This document shows positions 41,635-50,568 of a stretch of DNA of 64,000 nucleotides, one piece after another. The notes under the pieces were generated by a model, which saw nothing but the letters and a program-made list of their open reading frames with translations, had not been told where the DNA came from and did not search any database. Numbering within the stretch: position 1 is the first letter of the stretch; every line of letters begins with the position of its first letter. The stretch is taken from positions 1 to 64,000 of the forward strand of contig DBGCOP010000025.1 of the NCBI GenBank assembly GCA_048360435.1. Reading direction: 5' to 3'. A program made the translations under genes and the position numbers. This DNA comes from Limenecus sp048360435 (lineage in GTDB: Bacteria > Cyanobacteriota > Vampirovibrionia > Gastranaerophilales > Gastranaerophilaceae).

Positions 41635-44600
41635 ATGCAATACGTACCGTTACACTTACACACCGAAAACAGCTTGTTAGACGGAGCAATCCGAATAAAA
41701 GAGCTTTGCAAATTCGCAAAAGAAAACAACATGCCCGCAGTCGCACTCACCGACCACGGAAACATGTACGGCGCAATTCAAATGTATGAAGAAGCCAAAA
41801 GCGCAGGAATCAAACCGCTCATCGGCTGTGAATTTTATGTGTACGACGGAGATATAACCGAAAAAAATCCGGCCAAAACCCACCCTTATCACCTTGTTTT
41901 GATAGCAAAAGATCAAACAGGGTACAAAAACCTTGTAAAACTTGTATCAATTGCAAAATGCAAAGGGATGTATTACAAACCGAGAATCAACCACGAATTG
42001 ATAGAACAACACCACGAAGGACTCATCTGCCTTTCTGCATGTGTTCAAGGAGAAATTGCACAGGGCTTTATTCAGGGAAACAAAGAAGCTTCCTATGAAG
42101 CAGCAAAATTTTACAAAAACCTCTTCGGTGATGATTATTACATTGAGCTTCAAGACCACGGACTTGAAAAACAAAAAATGTCTAACCCGGGTATGATTGA
42201 ACTGGCAAAAGAACTCGGCATAAAAATGGTTATCACAAACGACAGCCATTATCTCAAAAAAGAAGATGCAGACTGGCACGACACACTTTTGTGTATCCAG
42301 ACTAACGCACTCAAAGAGAGCAACAACCGTTTTAAATTTCCAAATGATGAGTTTTATGTAAAAACACCCGAACAGCTCAGAGACTCCTTCCGCTGGATGG
42401 ATGCCGACCTGTTTGAAGAATGTATAAAAAACACGGTCGAAGTAGCTGACAAATGCCACCTGATAATTGAAATGGGCAAATATCACATCCCATATTTTGA
42501 ACTTCCGCCCAATCATACATCAGAATCATATCTTGAATATTTAACACTCGAGGGGATAAAAAAACGCTACGGTGCATTGACACCGGCTTTGAAAGAACGC
42601 ATGGACTATGAACTCGGCGTAATCAACAAAATGGGTTTTGCCGAATACTTCCTCATCGTGTCCGACTTTATCCATTTTGCAAAAAGAAACGACATCCCTG
42701 TCGGCCCGGGAAGAGGCTCAGCTGCGGGCAGTTTGATTTCTTACGCACTTGAAATTACCGACCTTGACCCGATTCGTCACAATCTGTTGTTCGAAAGATT
42801 CCTGAACCCGGAACGTGTCAGCATGCCTGATGTCGACATAGATTTTTGTGTTGAACGCCGCGGCGAGGTAATCGACTATGTAACAAAGAAATACGGCGCT
42901 GACAAAGTTTGTCAGATTATCACCTTCGGTACTCTTGCAGCAAGAAATGCCATGAAATCAGTGGCAAGGGTTTATGACATCCCATACGCACAGAGCAATC
43001 AGTGGGCACAGTTGATTCCCGGCGAACCAAAGATAAAAATTGACGATGCGCTAAAAGATGGAATGGAGCTTAAAAAACTTTATGACACAGATCCAACCGT
43101 CAAAAAGCTCGTAGATATGGCAAAAGCCATTGAGGGATTGAAAAACAACACCGGTATGCACGCAGCAGGCGTAATTATCTCAAAAATGCCTCTGGAGGAT
43201 GTTGTGCCTGTTGAACCGTCAAAAGAAGGTTTGATAGTTACAGAATATACAATGATAGAAGATGAACACATTGGTCTTTTGAAAATGGACTTTCTTGGAC
43301 TTCGAAACCTCACTATCATTCACAGCGCACTTAAAATGGTAGAAGCCAGAACAGGTGAGAAAGTTGACATAAACAACATTCCGCTCGATGACGAAGCGAC
43401 TTTCGAACTGCTTCAAAAGGGTGACACAGACGGTGTATTCCAGCTTGAATCCGCAGGTATGAAAAAGCTTGTAAAAGATTTAAAACCTTCAGTATTTGAA
43501 GATTTGGGTGCTCTTGTTGCACTGTTTCGTCCCGGTCCGTTGAACTCCGGAATGGTAGACGACTTTGTACAAAGAAAACACGGACGACAAAAAATCGAAT
43601 ATGCACATCCTGATTTGGAACCTATTTTGAAAGATACATACGGAACAATCGTTTATCAGGAACAAATCATGCAGATTTTCCAAACTCTGGCAGATTACTC
43701 TCTGGGACAAGCTGACAACGTCCGCCGTATGATGGGTAAAAAACAGCTGGAAAAAATGGCTGAGCAAAAAGGTTTGTTTGTACAAAACTCTGCAAAACAC
43801 GGCATGACACAAAAACAGGCAGAAGAACTCTTTGAACAAATTGAAAAGTTTGCTGCATACTGCTTCAACCGAAGCCACTCCGCAGCATACGCATTTGTAG
43901 CATACCAAACAGCATACCTCAAAGCACACTACCCTGTTGAATATATGTCAGCACTGCTCTCCAGCGTTTCAAACGATCAGGAAAAAACACAGCTTTATAT
44001 AGGAGAATGTCAAAAAATGGGCATAAAAGTTCTTGCCCCTGACATCAACAAATCTAACGCAAAATTCACACCTGACGGAGACAACATCCGCTTCGGGCTT
44101 GCCTCAATTAAAAACGTTGGTGAAGGTGTAATTGAGTTGATTGAAAAAGAGCGAAAAACAGAAGAAGGTGAATTCAAGTCACTTTATGATTTCTGCACAA
44201 GGATTGATTCAAAAGCATTGAACAAAAGGACTCTGGAAAGTCTAATCAAGTCAGGTGCTTTTGTTAACATTGAAAAAAGCAGAAAACAACTTATGGAAAA
44301 CCTTGACTCACTGGTTGCTTCTGCTTACAGACAAAACGAAGCAAAAATGCTCGGCCAGGCAAGCCTGTTCGCAGGTATGACAACAAGCACGGGTCTTGAC
44401 CTTGACACATACACACTTACAGGAAGTGAAGAAGAATTTGATGATAAACAGATTCAGGCTTTTGAAAAGGAATATCTCGGATTTTACGTAACAAGCCACC
44501 CGCTCTCGAGTATAATTGACAAGCTTCCGTTTTTGACAACTCACAACATAGCTGAACTTAAAGATATGCCAAACGACAAATCCGTTACAGTTTGCGGACT

Positions 44601-45093
44601 TTTGTCGCAGGTGAGACAAATTCCAACGAAAAAAGATCCGACAAAATTCCTCAAAGCAGGAATAATTGAAGACCTCACAGGCAAGGTCGAATTTGTTGCA
44701 TTCCACAAAACACTCATTGATTACAACTCTTTTATTGAGTCGGAAAAGAAAGTTATCATCTCGGGCAAAATCCAAAAAAGGGATGAAGAACAGTTCAACA
44801 TAATTGTGGATTCCGTAAAAGCAGTTGAAAACAGCAACATAGTGACCCTTAACATAAAAGGAGATATGCCTTTTGAAGAACTTGTAGGTTTGAAAGATGT
44901 ACTTACTCACTTCAAAGGGGGCGACCCTGTTGTTATCAAAATGAAAGAAAAAGACAATACCTCTCAGGAAAGAGAAGTGAGAATTCTTTGCGGTTCAAAT
45001 TTCTGGGTTGATGCGTCAAATGAACTTGTACACGCAATCACAAACAACTTCCCTCAAAAAATAGAAATCGGAATCAAATCCTTAGACGAATAA
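41635..45093 (+). CDS. dnaE: DNA polymerase III alpha subunit
   Basis: 1152 residues. The N-terminal PHP domain keeps its metal-binding pattern (LHLHTENSLLDGA, LTDHGNMYGA, NDSHYL), so a proofreading or pyrophosphatase role is possible. The catalytic triad begins at PDVDIDF (Asp399, Asp401, Asp403); GPGRGSAAGSLI and the finger/helix-hairpin-helix parts follow, then an OB-fold near 980-1060 (VTVCGLLSQVRQIPTKKDPT). The DnaE1 type carries out bulk replication. It converges on dnaA with 8 bases between the stop codons. Confidence 0.97.
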   Translation: MQYVPLHLHTENSLLDGAIRIKELCKFAKENNMPAVALTDHGNMYGAIQMYEEAKSAGIKPLIGCEFYVYDGDITEKNPAKTHPYHLVLIAKDQTGYKNLVKLVSIAKCKGMYYKPRINHELIEQHHEGLICLSACVQGEIAQGFIQGNKEASYEAAKFYKNLFGDDYYIELQDHGLEKQKMSNPGMIELAKELGIKMVITNDSHYLKKEDADWHDTLLCIQTNALKESNNRFKFPNDEFYVKTPEQLRDSFRWMDADLFEECIKNTVEVADKCHLIIEMGKYHIPYFELPPNHTSESYLEYLTLEGIKKRYGALTPALKERMDYELGVINKMGFAEYFLIVSDFIHFAKRNDIPVGPGRGSAAGSLISYALEITDLDPIRHNLLFERFLNPERVSMPDVDIDFCVERRGEVIDYVTKKYGADKVCQIITFGTLAARNAMKSVARVYDIPYAQSNQWAQLIPGEPKIKIDDALKDGMELKKLYDTDPTVKKLVDMAKAIEGLKNNTGMHAAGVIISKMPLEDVVPVEPSKEGLIVTEYTMIEDEHIGLLKMDFLGLRNLTIIHSALKMVEARTGEKVDINNIPLDDEATFELLQKGDTDGVFQLESAGMKKLVKDLKPSVFEDLGALVALFRPGPLNSGMVDDFVQRKHGRQKIEYAHPDLEPILKDTYGTIVYQEQIMQIFQTLADYSLGQADNVRRMMGKKQLEKMAEQKGLFVQNSAKHGMTQKQAEELFEQIEKFAAYCFNRSHSAAYAFVAYQTAYLKAHYPVEYMSALLSSVSNDQEKTQLYIGECQKMGIKVLAPDINKSNAKFTPDGDNIRFGLASIKNVGEGVIELIEKERKTEEGEFKSLYDFCTRIDSKALNKRTLESLIKSGAFVNIEKSRKQLMENLDSLVASAYRQNEAKMLGQASLFAGMTTSTGLDLDTYTLTGSEEEFDDKQIQAFEKEYLGFYVTSHPLSSIIDKLPFLTTHNIAELKDMPNDKSVTVCGLLSQVRQIPTKKDPTKFLKAGIIEDLTGKVEFVAFHKTLIDYNSFIESEKKVIISGKIQKRDEEQFNIIVDSVKAVENSNIVTLNIKGDMPFEELVGLKDVLTHFKGGDPVVIKMKEKDNTSQEREVRILCGSNFWVDASNELVHAITNNFPQKIEIGIKSLDE

Positions 45094-45101
45094 AAATTCA
45101 A

Positions 45102-46478
45102 TCAGAGTTTTTGTGAAACAGCTTCAACCGTCATAGCCAATACATTGTTTGTCTCAAGTTCTTCTTTAATTTTTTCGTAAGAGTAAAGAATGGTCGTGTG
45201 TTTTCTTTCAAAAAAATCGCCGATAGCCGGAAAACTCTGTTTGGTCAGTTCACGACACAGATAAATAGCGACCTGTCTTGCTTCTGCGATTTTTGCGGCA
45301 CGACCTGAGCCTTTTATGTCTTTTGGAGAAATATTGTAATAAGAAGCAACTTCATCAACAATTCCGTCAAAAGAATACGTTTTGAGCTGTTCTTTATAGT
45401 TGATAATCTTTTTCACATTTTCAAGTGTCAACTCTGTCTCATTAATACTTGCATACGCTGTCACACGGTTGAATGCGCCTTCGAGTTCACGAATGTTGCT
45501 TGCATAAACCTGAGCAAGGAATTCAATAATTTTATTCGGAACAGAAATATTTGAATCTCTTGCAAGATTGCTCAAAATAGCCATTCTTGTTTCAATATCG
45601 GGCACCTGAATGTCAGCCATGAGCCCCCATTCAAAACGGCTGACCAGCCTGTCAGAAAGCGAGGGAATTTCTTTCGGTGTTCTGTCTGAAGTCAGAACAA
45701 TCTGTTTGCCCGAGCCGTGAAGAGTGTTGAAGGTATTAAACACCTCTTCTTCTGTTCTTGTTTTTCCGGCAATAAGCTGAATATCATCAATCAAAAGGAC
45801 ATCGCATTCTCTGTATTTTTTGCGAAACTTGTTCATTTTTTTTGTTTTTTCATCACCGCGAGCCAATGCATTCACAACATCATTCACAAACTCTTCGGCA
45901 GTAATAAAAAGCACTTTTAGCTCCGGTCTGTTTTTGATTATGTAATGTCCGATAGCCTGCATAATGTGAGTTTTTCCAAGCCCCGGCCCACCGTAGATGT
46001 ATAGCGGATTGTATTTTTCACCCGGTTTTTGTGCAACTGTCTGCGCTGCAACATAAGCCAGCTTGTTATTTGAACCAACCACAAAGTTTTCGAACTTATA
46101 TTTCAGATTCAAATTTGAGGACTGCATCTGTGTGAGACTGTCATAGTCAGGTCTGTTTTTTTCTTCAGCAACAGCTGCCGAAGCTTTTGACTTTGCTGCT
46201 TTTTTAGAGAACTTTTTCGCAAGTTCTTCATCAAAAACTATCTTAAGTTCCAACTCTTTGCCCAAAACCTTTTTCAAAGCAGCAGTCATTTCGCCGTAGT
46301 GGTTTTTTCTGAGCATACTCGGAGCAAAAGCCTGACCCGTATGCACAACAAAACTGTTTTCATCAAAATATTGAGGTTCTAAAGGAACAATCCACGTCGA
46401 AAAAGTGGAATCGGAAATTTCCTTTTCCAAAACAGACAAAACGTCATTCCAAACTTCAATTATATTTTCCTGACTCAT
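45102..46478 (-). CDS. dnaA: Chromosomal replication initiator DnaA
   Basis: 458 residues with the four-domain plan: domain I (1-85, VWNDVLSVLEKEISDSTFST), a Lys/Ala linker (95-125), AAA+ domain (YIYGGPGLGKTHIMQAIG, VLLIDDIQLIAGK) and DNA-binding domain IV (EARQVAIYLCRELT). The DNA signature, usually GGRDHTTV, here reads FERKHTTILYS: Asp is Lys and the loop is one residue shorter. It has no SD and its -10 box is 7 bases before ATG. No cluster of standard DnaA boxes was seen nearby, so oriC is probably not here. Confidence 0.95.
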   Translation of the reverse strand: MSQENIIEVWNDVLSVLEKEISDSTFSTWIVPLEPQYFDENSFVVHTGQAFAPSMLRKNHYGEMTAALKKVLGKELELKIVFDEELAKKFSKKAAKSKASAAVAEEKNRPDYDSLTQMQSSNLNLKYKFENFVVGSNNKLAYVAAQTVAQKPGEKYNPLYIYGGPGLGKTHIMQAIGHYIIKNRPELKVLFITAEEFVNDVVNALARGDEKTKKMNKFRKKYRECDVLLIDDIQLIAGKTRTEEEVFNTFNTLHGSGKQIVLTSDRTPKEIPSLSDRLVSRFEWGLMADIQVPDIETRMAILSNLARDSNISVPNKIIEFLAQVYASNIRELEGAFNRVTAYASINETELTLENVKKIINYKEQLKTYSFDGIVDEVASYYNISPKDIKGSGRAAKIAEARQVAIYLCRELTKQSFPAIGDFFERKHTTILYSYEKIKEELETNNVLAMTVEAVSQKL

Positions 46479-46485
46479 ATTGAAT

Positions 46486-46515
46486 ATGATACAACAAATA
46501 AATCTTTATTTGCAA
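46486..46515 (-). promoter_or_regulatory. Promoter of dnaA, leaderless type
   Basis: On the - strand TTGCAA (46510-46515), 18-base spacer, TATCAT (46486-46491), then 7 bases to the ATG at 46478. The -35 box lies in the end of the upstream gene. Confidence 0.5.
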
Positions 46516-46895
46516 AGGCTGAAAACTCTTGGAAAAGCAGCCCCGTAATCCGCATAATTTCTTCTTGTTTTTTTCACTTCAATTTCTATATTGTCCAGCT
46601 TCAAAAGAGAAATCTGCTCTTTTGTTATATTATCTTTGACTATCCACTTAATCTTCGCCCCGGCAATCTCCAGACCGCAATATTTTGCATAGTGAAAAGT
46701 AGAGCACAAAACACAAATCTTTATAGCATCAATGAGATTAAGACCTGAAATATCAACACTCAGATAAAAACAATCATTTTTTAGGATAAATTCTTTTGTC
46801 TCTTCAATGACGTCAGCTATATCGTCATTGTATCTTTCAATTTTTAGCATAGCTGATTGGGGGGAAATTGAGTCTGCTGAATTTTTGGTAGTCAT
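46506..46895 (-). CDS. Small soluble protein of unknown function, possibly STAS-like
   Basis: 129 residues ending 27 bases before dnaA. The segment FYLSVDISGLNLIDAIKICV followed by a helix (LCSTFHYAKYCGLEIAG) has the strand-helix rhythm of STAS anti-sigma-factor antagonists, but the key Ser is absent and similarity is weak. The C-terminus is basic (VKKTRRNYADYG). A GCCGATAT box about 50 bases upstream on the same strand looks like a sigma-28 -10. The SD is poor (AGAG), so the start could also be at Met16. Confidence 0.5.
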   Translation of the reverse strand: MTTKNSADSISPQSAMLKIERYNDDIADVIEETKEFILKNDCFYLSVDISGLNLIDAIKICVLCSTFHYAKYCGLEIAGAKIKWIVKDNITKEQISLLKLDNIEIEVKKTRRNYADYGAAFPRVFSLCK

Positions 46896-46923
46896 AAATC
46901 TCTAATTCTCTAAAAATATACGC

Positions 46924-46968
46924 CGTAAAAGATAAATTACATTTAATATATCGGCATATTTTTAAGAA
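46924..46968. repeat. Imperfect inverted repeat with GCCGATAT box
   Basis: AAAAATATACGCCG (46913-46926) is mirrored by CGGCATATTTTT (46952-46963) with a two-base bulge. The - strand contains GCCGATAT at 46948-46955, close to the flagellar sigma -10; TAAT lies about 14 bases before it as a poor -35. Confidence 0.35.
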
Positions 46969-47024
46969 AATTAAACGATTAAAATCAAACTCAACCTTTC
47001 GTATGAATTTCAATTTAATTCAAA

Positions 47025-47705
47025 TTACCAGCTGATTTTTCCTTCGCTGATGATTCTGGCAGTGCAAGGCCAGCCGTTTCCTGTATTTTCTTTACAGCCC
47101 GTACTTTTGCAGCCCGGACATCCGCCCATTGGATAAGCCCCCTCGGGAGTGATAACAAAGCCAAAAATATCTACACCAATGGTATTCGGACCTTTAGGAC
47201 CGTTTGTATCAACTTCAAAATGAGCACATCCGTTTTTTATGTATGCGGGATTACCTTCAGAATATTTGCAAATTCCGTCTTTTGTATCACCCTGTCCGAC
47301 AGCCCAGTACATTCCGTCAGCAGTAACAAATGTATACCAGCCTTTTCCGTTTTGAAAATCGTTGTTAGCACTGCCGTTCAATGACAGTGTTGAATATCCT
47401 GTATCAAAACATCCGCCGTTGTTCTTACAGTTTCTCATTACATTCATTTGAGGAATATAATACTGATCCATTACAGAAGCCAGATCATTCCAGGGCAAAA
47501 ATCTAATTGCACCGTTTGTGTTTTGAATAGCCTTTGTTGCATTTGCAACAGTAGAATAAGCTTTTGTAACAACAGATGCCGTAGCTGCTTCTTCAGAAGT
47601 TTTTCTTAAAGCCGGTATGGTCATTGCAGCAACAACTCCGACTATCGCCAGAGTAACAAGAACTTCTGCCAGAGTAAAACCAAATTTTTTATTAGATTTT
47701 TTCAT
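47025..47705 (-). CDS. Pseudopilin-like protein with type IV prepilin leader
   Basis: 226 residues. The leader KKFG cleaves before FTLAEVLVTLAIVGVVAAMT, a classic N-methylated pilin helix with Glu at +5. The globular part has several Cys (NCKNNGGC, GGCPGCKSTGC) and a shared motif VDTNGPKGPNTIGVD ... YPMGG. The same motif occurs in the next gene, so the two are paralogues. Such FTLAE proteins are numerous in gut Melainabacteria and could form secretion pseudopili or fibres; secretion machine genes are not in the window. It lies 18 bases after its paralogue. Confidence 0.85.
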   Translation of the reverse strand: MKKSNKKFGFTLAEVLVTLAIVGVVAAMTIPALRKTSEEAATASVVTKAYSTVANATKAIQNTNGAIRFLPWNDLASVMDQYYIPQMNVMRNCKNNGGCFDTGYSTLSLNGSANNDFQNGKGWYTFVTADGMYWAVGQGDTKDGICKYSEGNPAYIKNGCAHFEVDTNGPKGPNTIGVDIFGFVITPEGAYPMGGCPGCKSTGCKENTGNGWPCTARIISEGKISW

Positions 47706-47723
47706 ATAAATATCTCACAATTC

Positions 47724-48425
47724 CTACTTTTTGTAAATTCTTTGATCTGCACATGTAGTATAGCTGGCATCATTGTACCACGGCATTTTTCCGTGCTTGA
47801 TAATATAATTTGTACAAGCCCATGTTGAATTTGTATCATGGATACCGTCCCCCATAGGGTTTACACCGTCCGATGAAACAGTAAAGGCGTGGACATCAAC
47901 CCCGACCCTGTTGGGACCCGAAGCTCCGTTAACGTCAACGTGGATAACCCCGTAGATTCTGGAATTTCCCATATCTGTACCATTGCTCCAGTTATATATG
48001 TACCAGCTCATTCCGTCTGTTGTTTTAAAGTAGCTCGGAGGCTGGATAAAAGCCCAGGTATCACCGTCCATTTCATATGTCTGATAACCTGTCCAAGCAT
48101 TGTCAGGAACAACATTCATCACGTTTTTGTAATAGTTATTTATTGTTGCTGTTTGAGACCAGGGCCACAGCTCCAAATCACCCTGAGCCGATTCAACTGC
48201 TGATGTTGCTGACTGTGCCGTCAAATATGCCTTTTGTGTCTGTGCAATGATAGAAGACATATCTGAGTGTTCCTTCATTGCCGGAATTGTCAAAGCAGCT
48301 ATAACACCGACTATTGTCAAAGTCAAAAGCGTTTCCGCAAGGGTAAAAGCTTTTTTACTATCTTTTTTTGTTTTTCCATTATTTTTCAGATGCATATTCT
48401 TACCGCCAAAATTATTCACATACAT
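47724..48425 (-). CDS. Second pseudopilin-like protein
   Basis: 233 residues from ATG 48425 with AGGG about 8 bases upstream; a second start at 48395 would give a shorter 15-residue leader. The cleavage site is KKA before FTLAETLLTLTIVGVIAALT, with Ala in place of Gly at -1. The C-terminal half has many Trp and Asn and the motif VDVNGASGPNRVGVD ... NPMGDG shared with its neighbour. The Asp/Asn-rich loop may bind calcium as in major pseudopilins (inference). It starts 12 bases after the glycosyltransferase gene ends and may be read from the lpxK operon. Confidence 0.83.
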   Translation of the reverse strand: MYVNNFGGKNMHLKNNGKTKKDSKKAFTLAETLLTLTIVGVIAALTIPAMKEHSDMSSIIAQTQKAYLTAQSATSAVESAQGDLELWPWSQTATINNYYKNVMNVVPDNAWTGYQTYEMDGDTWAFIQPPSYFKTTDGMSWYIYNWSNGTDMGNSRIYGVIHVDVNGASGPNRVGVDVHAFTVSSDGVNPMGDGIHDTNSTWACTNYIIKHGKMPWYNDASYTTCADQRIYKK

Positions 48426-48437
48426 ATTATATGCCCT

Positions 48438-49478
48438 CTAAAGCTTCTCGTCTATCGCTGTTTTTAAAATATTTACAGAAATATCACTAATACACTGATA
48501 ATTTCTCTTGCACTTTTTCTTCAAACCGCAGGGCTGACAGGGCAAATCAGTTTTTATAACAACTGCATCCCTCTCGTGGGCCGCCCATTTTTTTGTATTC
48601 ATCGGACCGTAAATTCCGATTACGGGTACTCCGACAGAAGCAGCAATGTGAAGATTTCCGCTGTCCACTCCGACAAGCAAATCACACAATGCAGTGAAAG
48701 CAAGTGATTCCCTTAAAGAGAAACATCCGCAAAGGTTTACGGGCGGAATCTTTAACTCCGATTGCACAAAAGACATTATCTCTTCATAAGTTTCAGAGTC
48801 ATTCTTTGTACCGTTAAAAAGAACCTGAACACCTTTTTCATTGCTTAAATATTCAACAATCCTTGCCCAATTTTCTTTTGACCATTCTTTTTTACGGTTG
48901 CCGCTTGTCGCATGGACAATGACTTTTTTCACATTACTGTCAGGATTAACACTGTTTATTCTTAAAACATTTTTTACCTTTTCAGTTTCACTGCCTTCTA
49001 TCCAGTTTTCGAGATAATCATCTTTTACTTCAACACCGTCTGCTTTTAATACATCAAGGAAGCAGTCTATTTCGTGTTTGTCCTCAACATAAGGAACTCT
49101 TTTTGTCAAAAGAAAGCCTCTCATCTCTGTGTCAAAACCGACTCTCTCTTTTATACCGGAAGCAAACGCAAGAAAAGCACTGGAGAATGACCGTTTCAAA
49201 ACATAAGCCTTGTCATACTCCCGTTCTCTTAAAAGCTTCACATAAAACCAGAAATCTTTTTTCTCAACGCCCTCTTTGTTTTCATACCTGTGTTTTTTGG
49301 TTGTATCAAAATACAAAAAATTGTCTACATAAGGGCACTTATCAATTATTTCGCCTGACACAGGCGCAACAAGCATATCAATCTGCGCATCAGGGAAAGC
49401 TTCTCTGAGATTTCTCAAAAAAGGCACCGTCAAAAGCGTATCGCCTATAAATCTGTATCTCATAACAAGAATTTTCAT
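48438..49478 (-). CDS. Glycosyltransferase family 9 (LPS heptosyltransferase-like)
   Basis: 346 residues. Starts MKILVMRYRFIGDTLLTVPF, typical of WaaF/WaaC-like enzymes; later HATSGNRKKEWSKENWARI, LCGCFSLRESLAF and GVDSGNLHIAASVGVPVIGI with the acceptor and ADP-heptose binding pattern. Near the C-terminus four Cys (PCQPCGLKKKC ... YQC) form a probable metal-binding or disulfide cluster seen in many family 9 members. It likely adds heptose to the LPS core, which fits the hldE genes at 16-17 kb. It overlaps lpxK by one base. Confidence 0.87.
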   Translation of the reverse strand: MKILVMRYRFIGDTLLTVPFLRNLREAFPDAQIDMLVAPVSGEIIDKCPYVDNFLYFDTTKKHRYENKEGVEKKDFWFYVKLLREREYDKAYVLKRSFSSAFLAFASGIKERVGFDTEMRGFLLTKRVPYVEDKHEIDCFLDVLKADGVEVKDDYLENWIEGSETEKVKNVLRINSVNPDSNVKKVIVHATSGNRKKEWSKENWARIVEYLSNEKGVQVLFNGTKNDSETYEEIMSFVQSELKIPPVNLCGCFSLRESLAFTALCDLLVGVDSGNLHIAASVGVPVIGIYGPMNTKKWAAHERDAVVIKTDLPCQPCGLKKKCKRNYQCISDISVNILKTAIDEKL

Positions 49479-50551
49479 TATTCCTCCCCTGCATTCAAAA
49501 GCTCATTAACATCCAAATCCGGTTTGAGTCTCAAAACATAAATATCATCAGTTATTTCAGAAAGCTCTTTAAGCTTCACAGCATCCTTCTCGGTTGTAAT
49601 AAACAAATCAGCTCCGCAGTTTTTCTTCAATTCAGCCAGCTGTCTCAAATCATCATTAGTGTAAATATGATGATCCGGAAAATCTTTTGTTTCAACAACA
49701 TCATAGCGTCTTAAAAGCGAATAGAACTGCTCGGGCTGTCCTATTGCACTAAAAGCAATGACAGAAGGATCATGCTTAAGATTATCATCAAGAGGTGTAT
49801 TATCTTTCAGCCTGTAAACCATATCAGGGACAAGCGAACACACAAAAACAGGCTTTTTATATTTTTGCTGAAGATATCTTGCGTACGTTCTGGCTGACCT
49901 GTCAGTGTAATTTTTGTTTGTCACAACAATCACATCAGCCCTTTTCACCTCCATAACAGACTCTCTCAATGCACCGGCAGGCAAAAGACATCCGTTCGAA
50001 AACTTTTTGTCCGAATCAACAACAAGCACATTCTTATCTCTTGCCAGTTTCTGATGTTGAAACCCGTCATCAAGAACCAGCCTTGAGCATTTAAGCACTT
50101 TATAAGCATACTGCGCTGCTTTCAGACGGCTGGAGCATGTCAAAACACAAGCCCCCTTACAATTTTGTGCAAGCCAAAACGGCTCATCACCCGCCTCCAA
50201 TGAATTAAAGAAGATTTTCTCGCCGTCAGAGATGACATTAACATCTTTGTTCTTCAGTTTTCCGCCGTAACCTCTTGAGAGCACAGCTGTTTTATATCCC
50301 TGTTTAACAAAATAATTCGCAATCTCAGCCGTAATCGGAGTTTTACCTGTTCCGCCCGTTGTGAGATTGCCCACAGAAACAATGTAAGCGTTTGGTTTTT
50401 CTGATTTCAGGATATTTTTTCTGTAAAGAAAATTCCTGACCTTCGTCACACCGAGATACAAGAGCGAAGGAAGGAAAAGACCTGCAAAGACAATTGTGTC
50501 TTGCAGGTTATATTTCTTTTTGTAATGAAATTCCGTCAAAAATACTTTCAT
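49478..50551 (-). CDS. lpxK: Tetraacyldisaccharide 4'-kinase
   Basis: 357 residues. The P-loop is VGNLTTGGTGKTPI, followed by VLSRGYGG, AGDEPFWLA, LDDGFQHQKLARD and LLPAGALRE, all hallmarks of LpxK. An N-terminal membrane-associated helix (AGLFLPSLLYLGVTKVRN) is as expected. It phosphorylates the lipid A precursor at the 4' position. Its place between mlaD and a heptosyltransferase gene makes this an outer-membrane lipid operon. The lpx genes for earlier steps are not in the window. Confidence 0.95.
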   Translation of the reverse strand: MKVFLTEFHYKKKYNLQDTIVFAGLFLPSLLYLGVTKVRNFLYRKNILKSEKPNAYIVSVGNLTTGGTGKTPITAEIANYFVKQGYKTAVLSRGYGGKLKNKDVNVISDGEKIFFNSLEAGDEPFWLAQNCKGACVLTCSSRLKAAQYAYKVLKCSRLVLDDGFQHQKLARDKNVLVVDSDKKFSNGCLLPAGALRESVMEVKRADVIVVTNKNYTDRSARTYARYLQQKYKKPVFVCSLVPDMVYRLKDNTPLDDNLKHDPSVIAFSAIGQPEQFYSLLRRYDVVETKDFPDHHIYTNDDLRQLAELKKNCGADLFITTEKDAVKLKELSEITDDIYVLRLKPDLDVNELLNAGEE

Positions 50552-50568
50552 AAGAGTGCTCTCCGGCT

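Noticed and set aside
45094..47024. oriC next to dnaA
   Set aside because: Only short AT-rich gaps and no cluster of TTATNCACA-type boxes on either strand.
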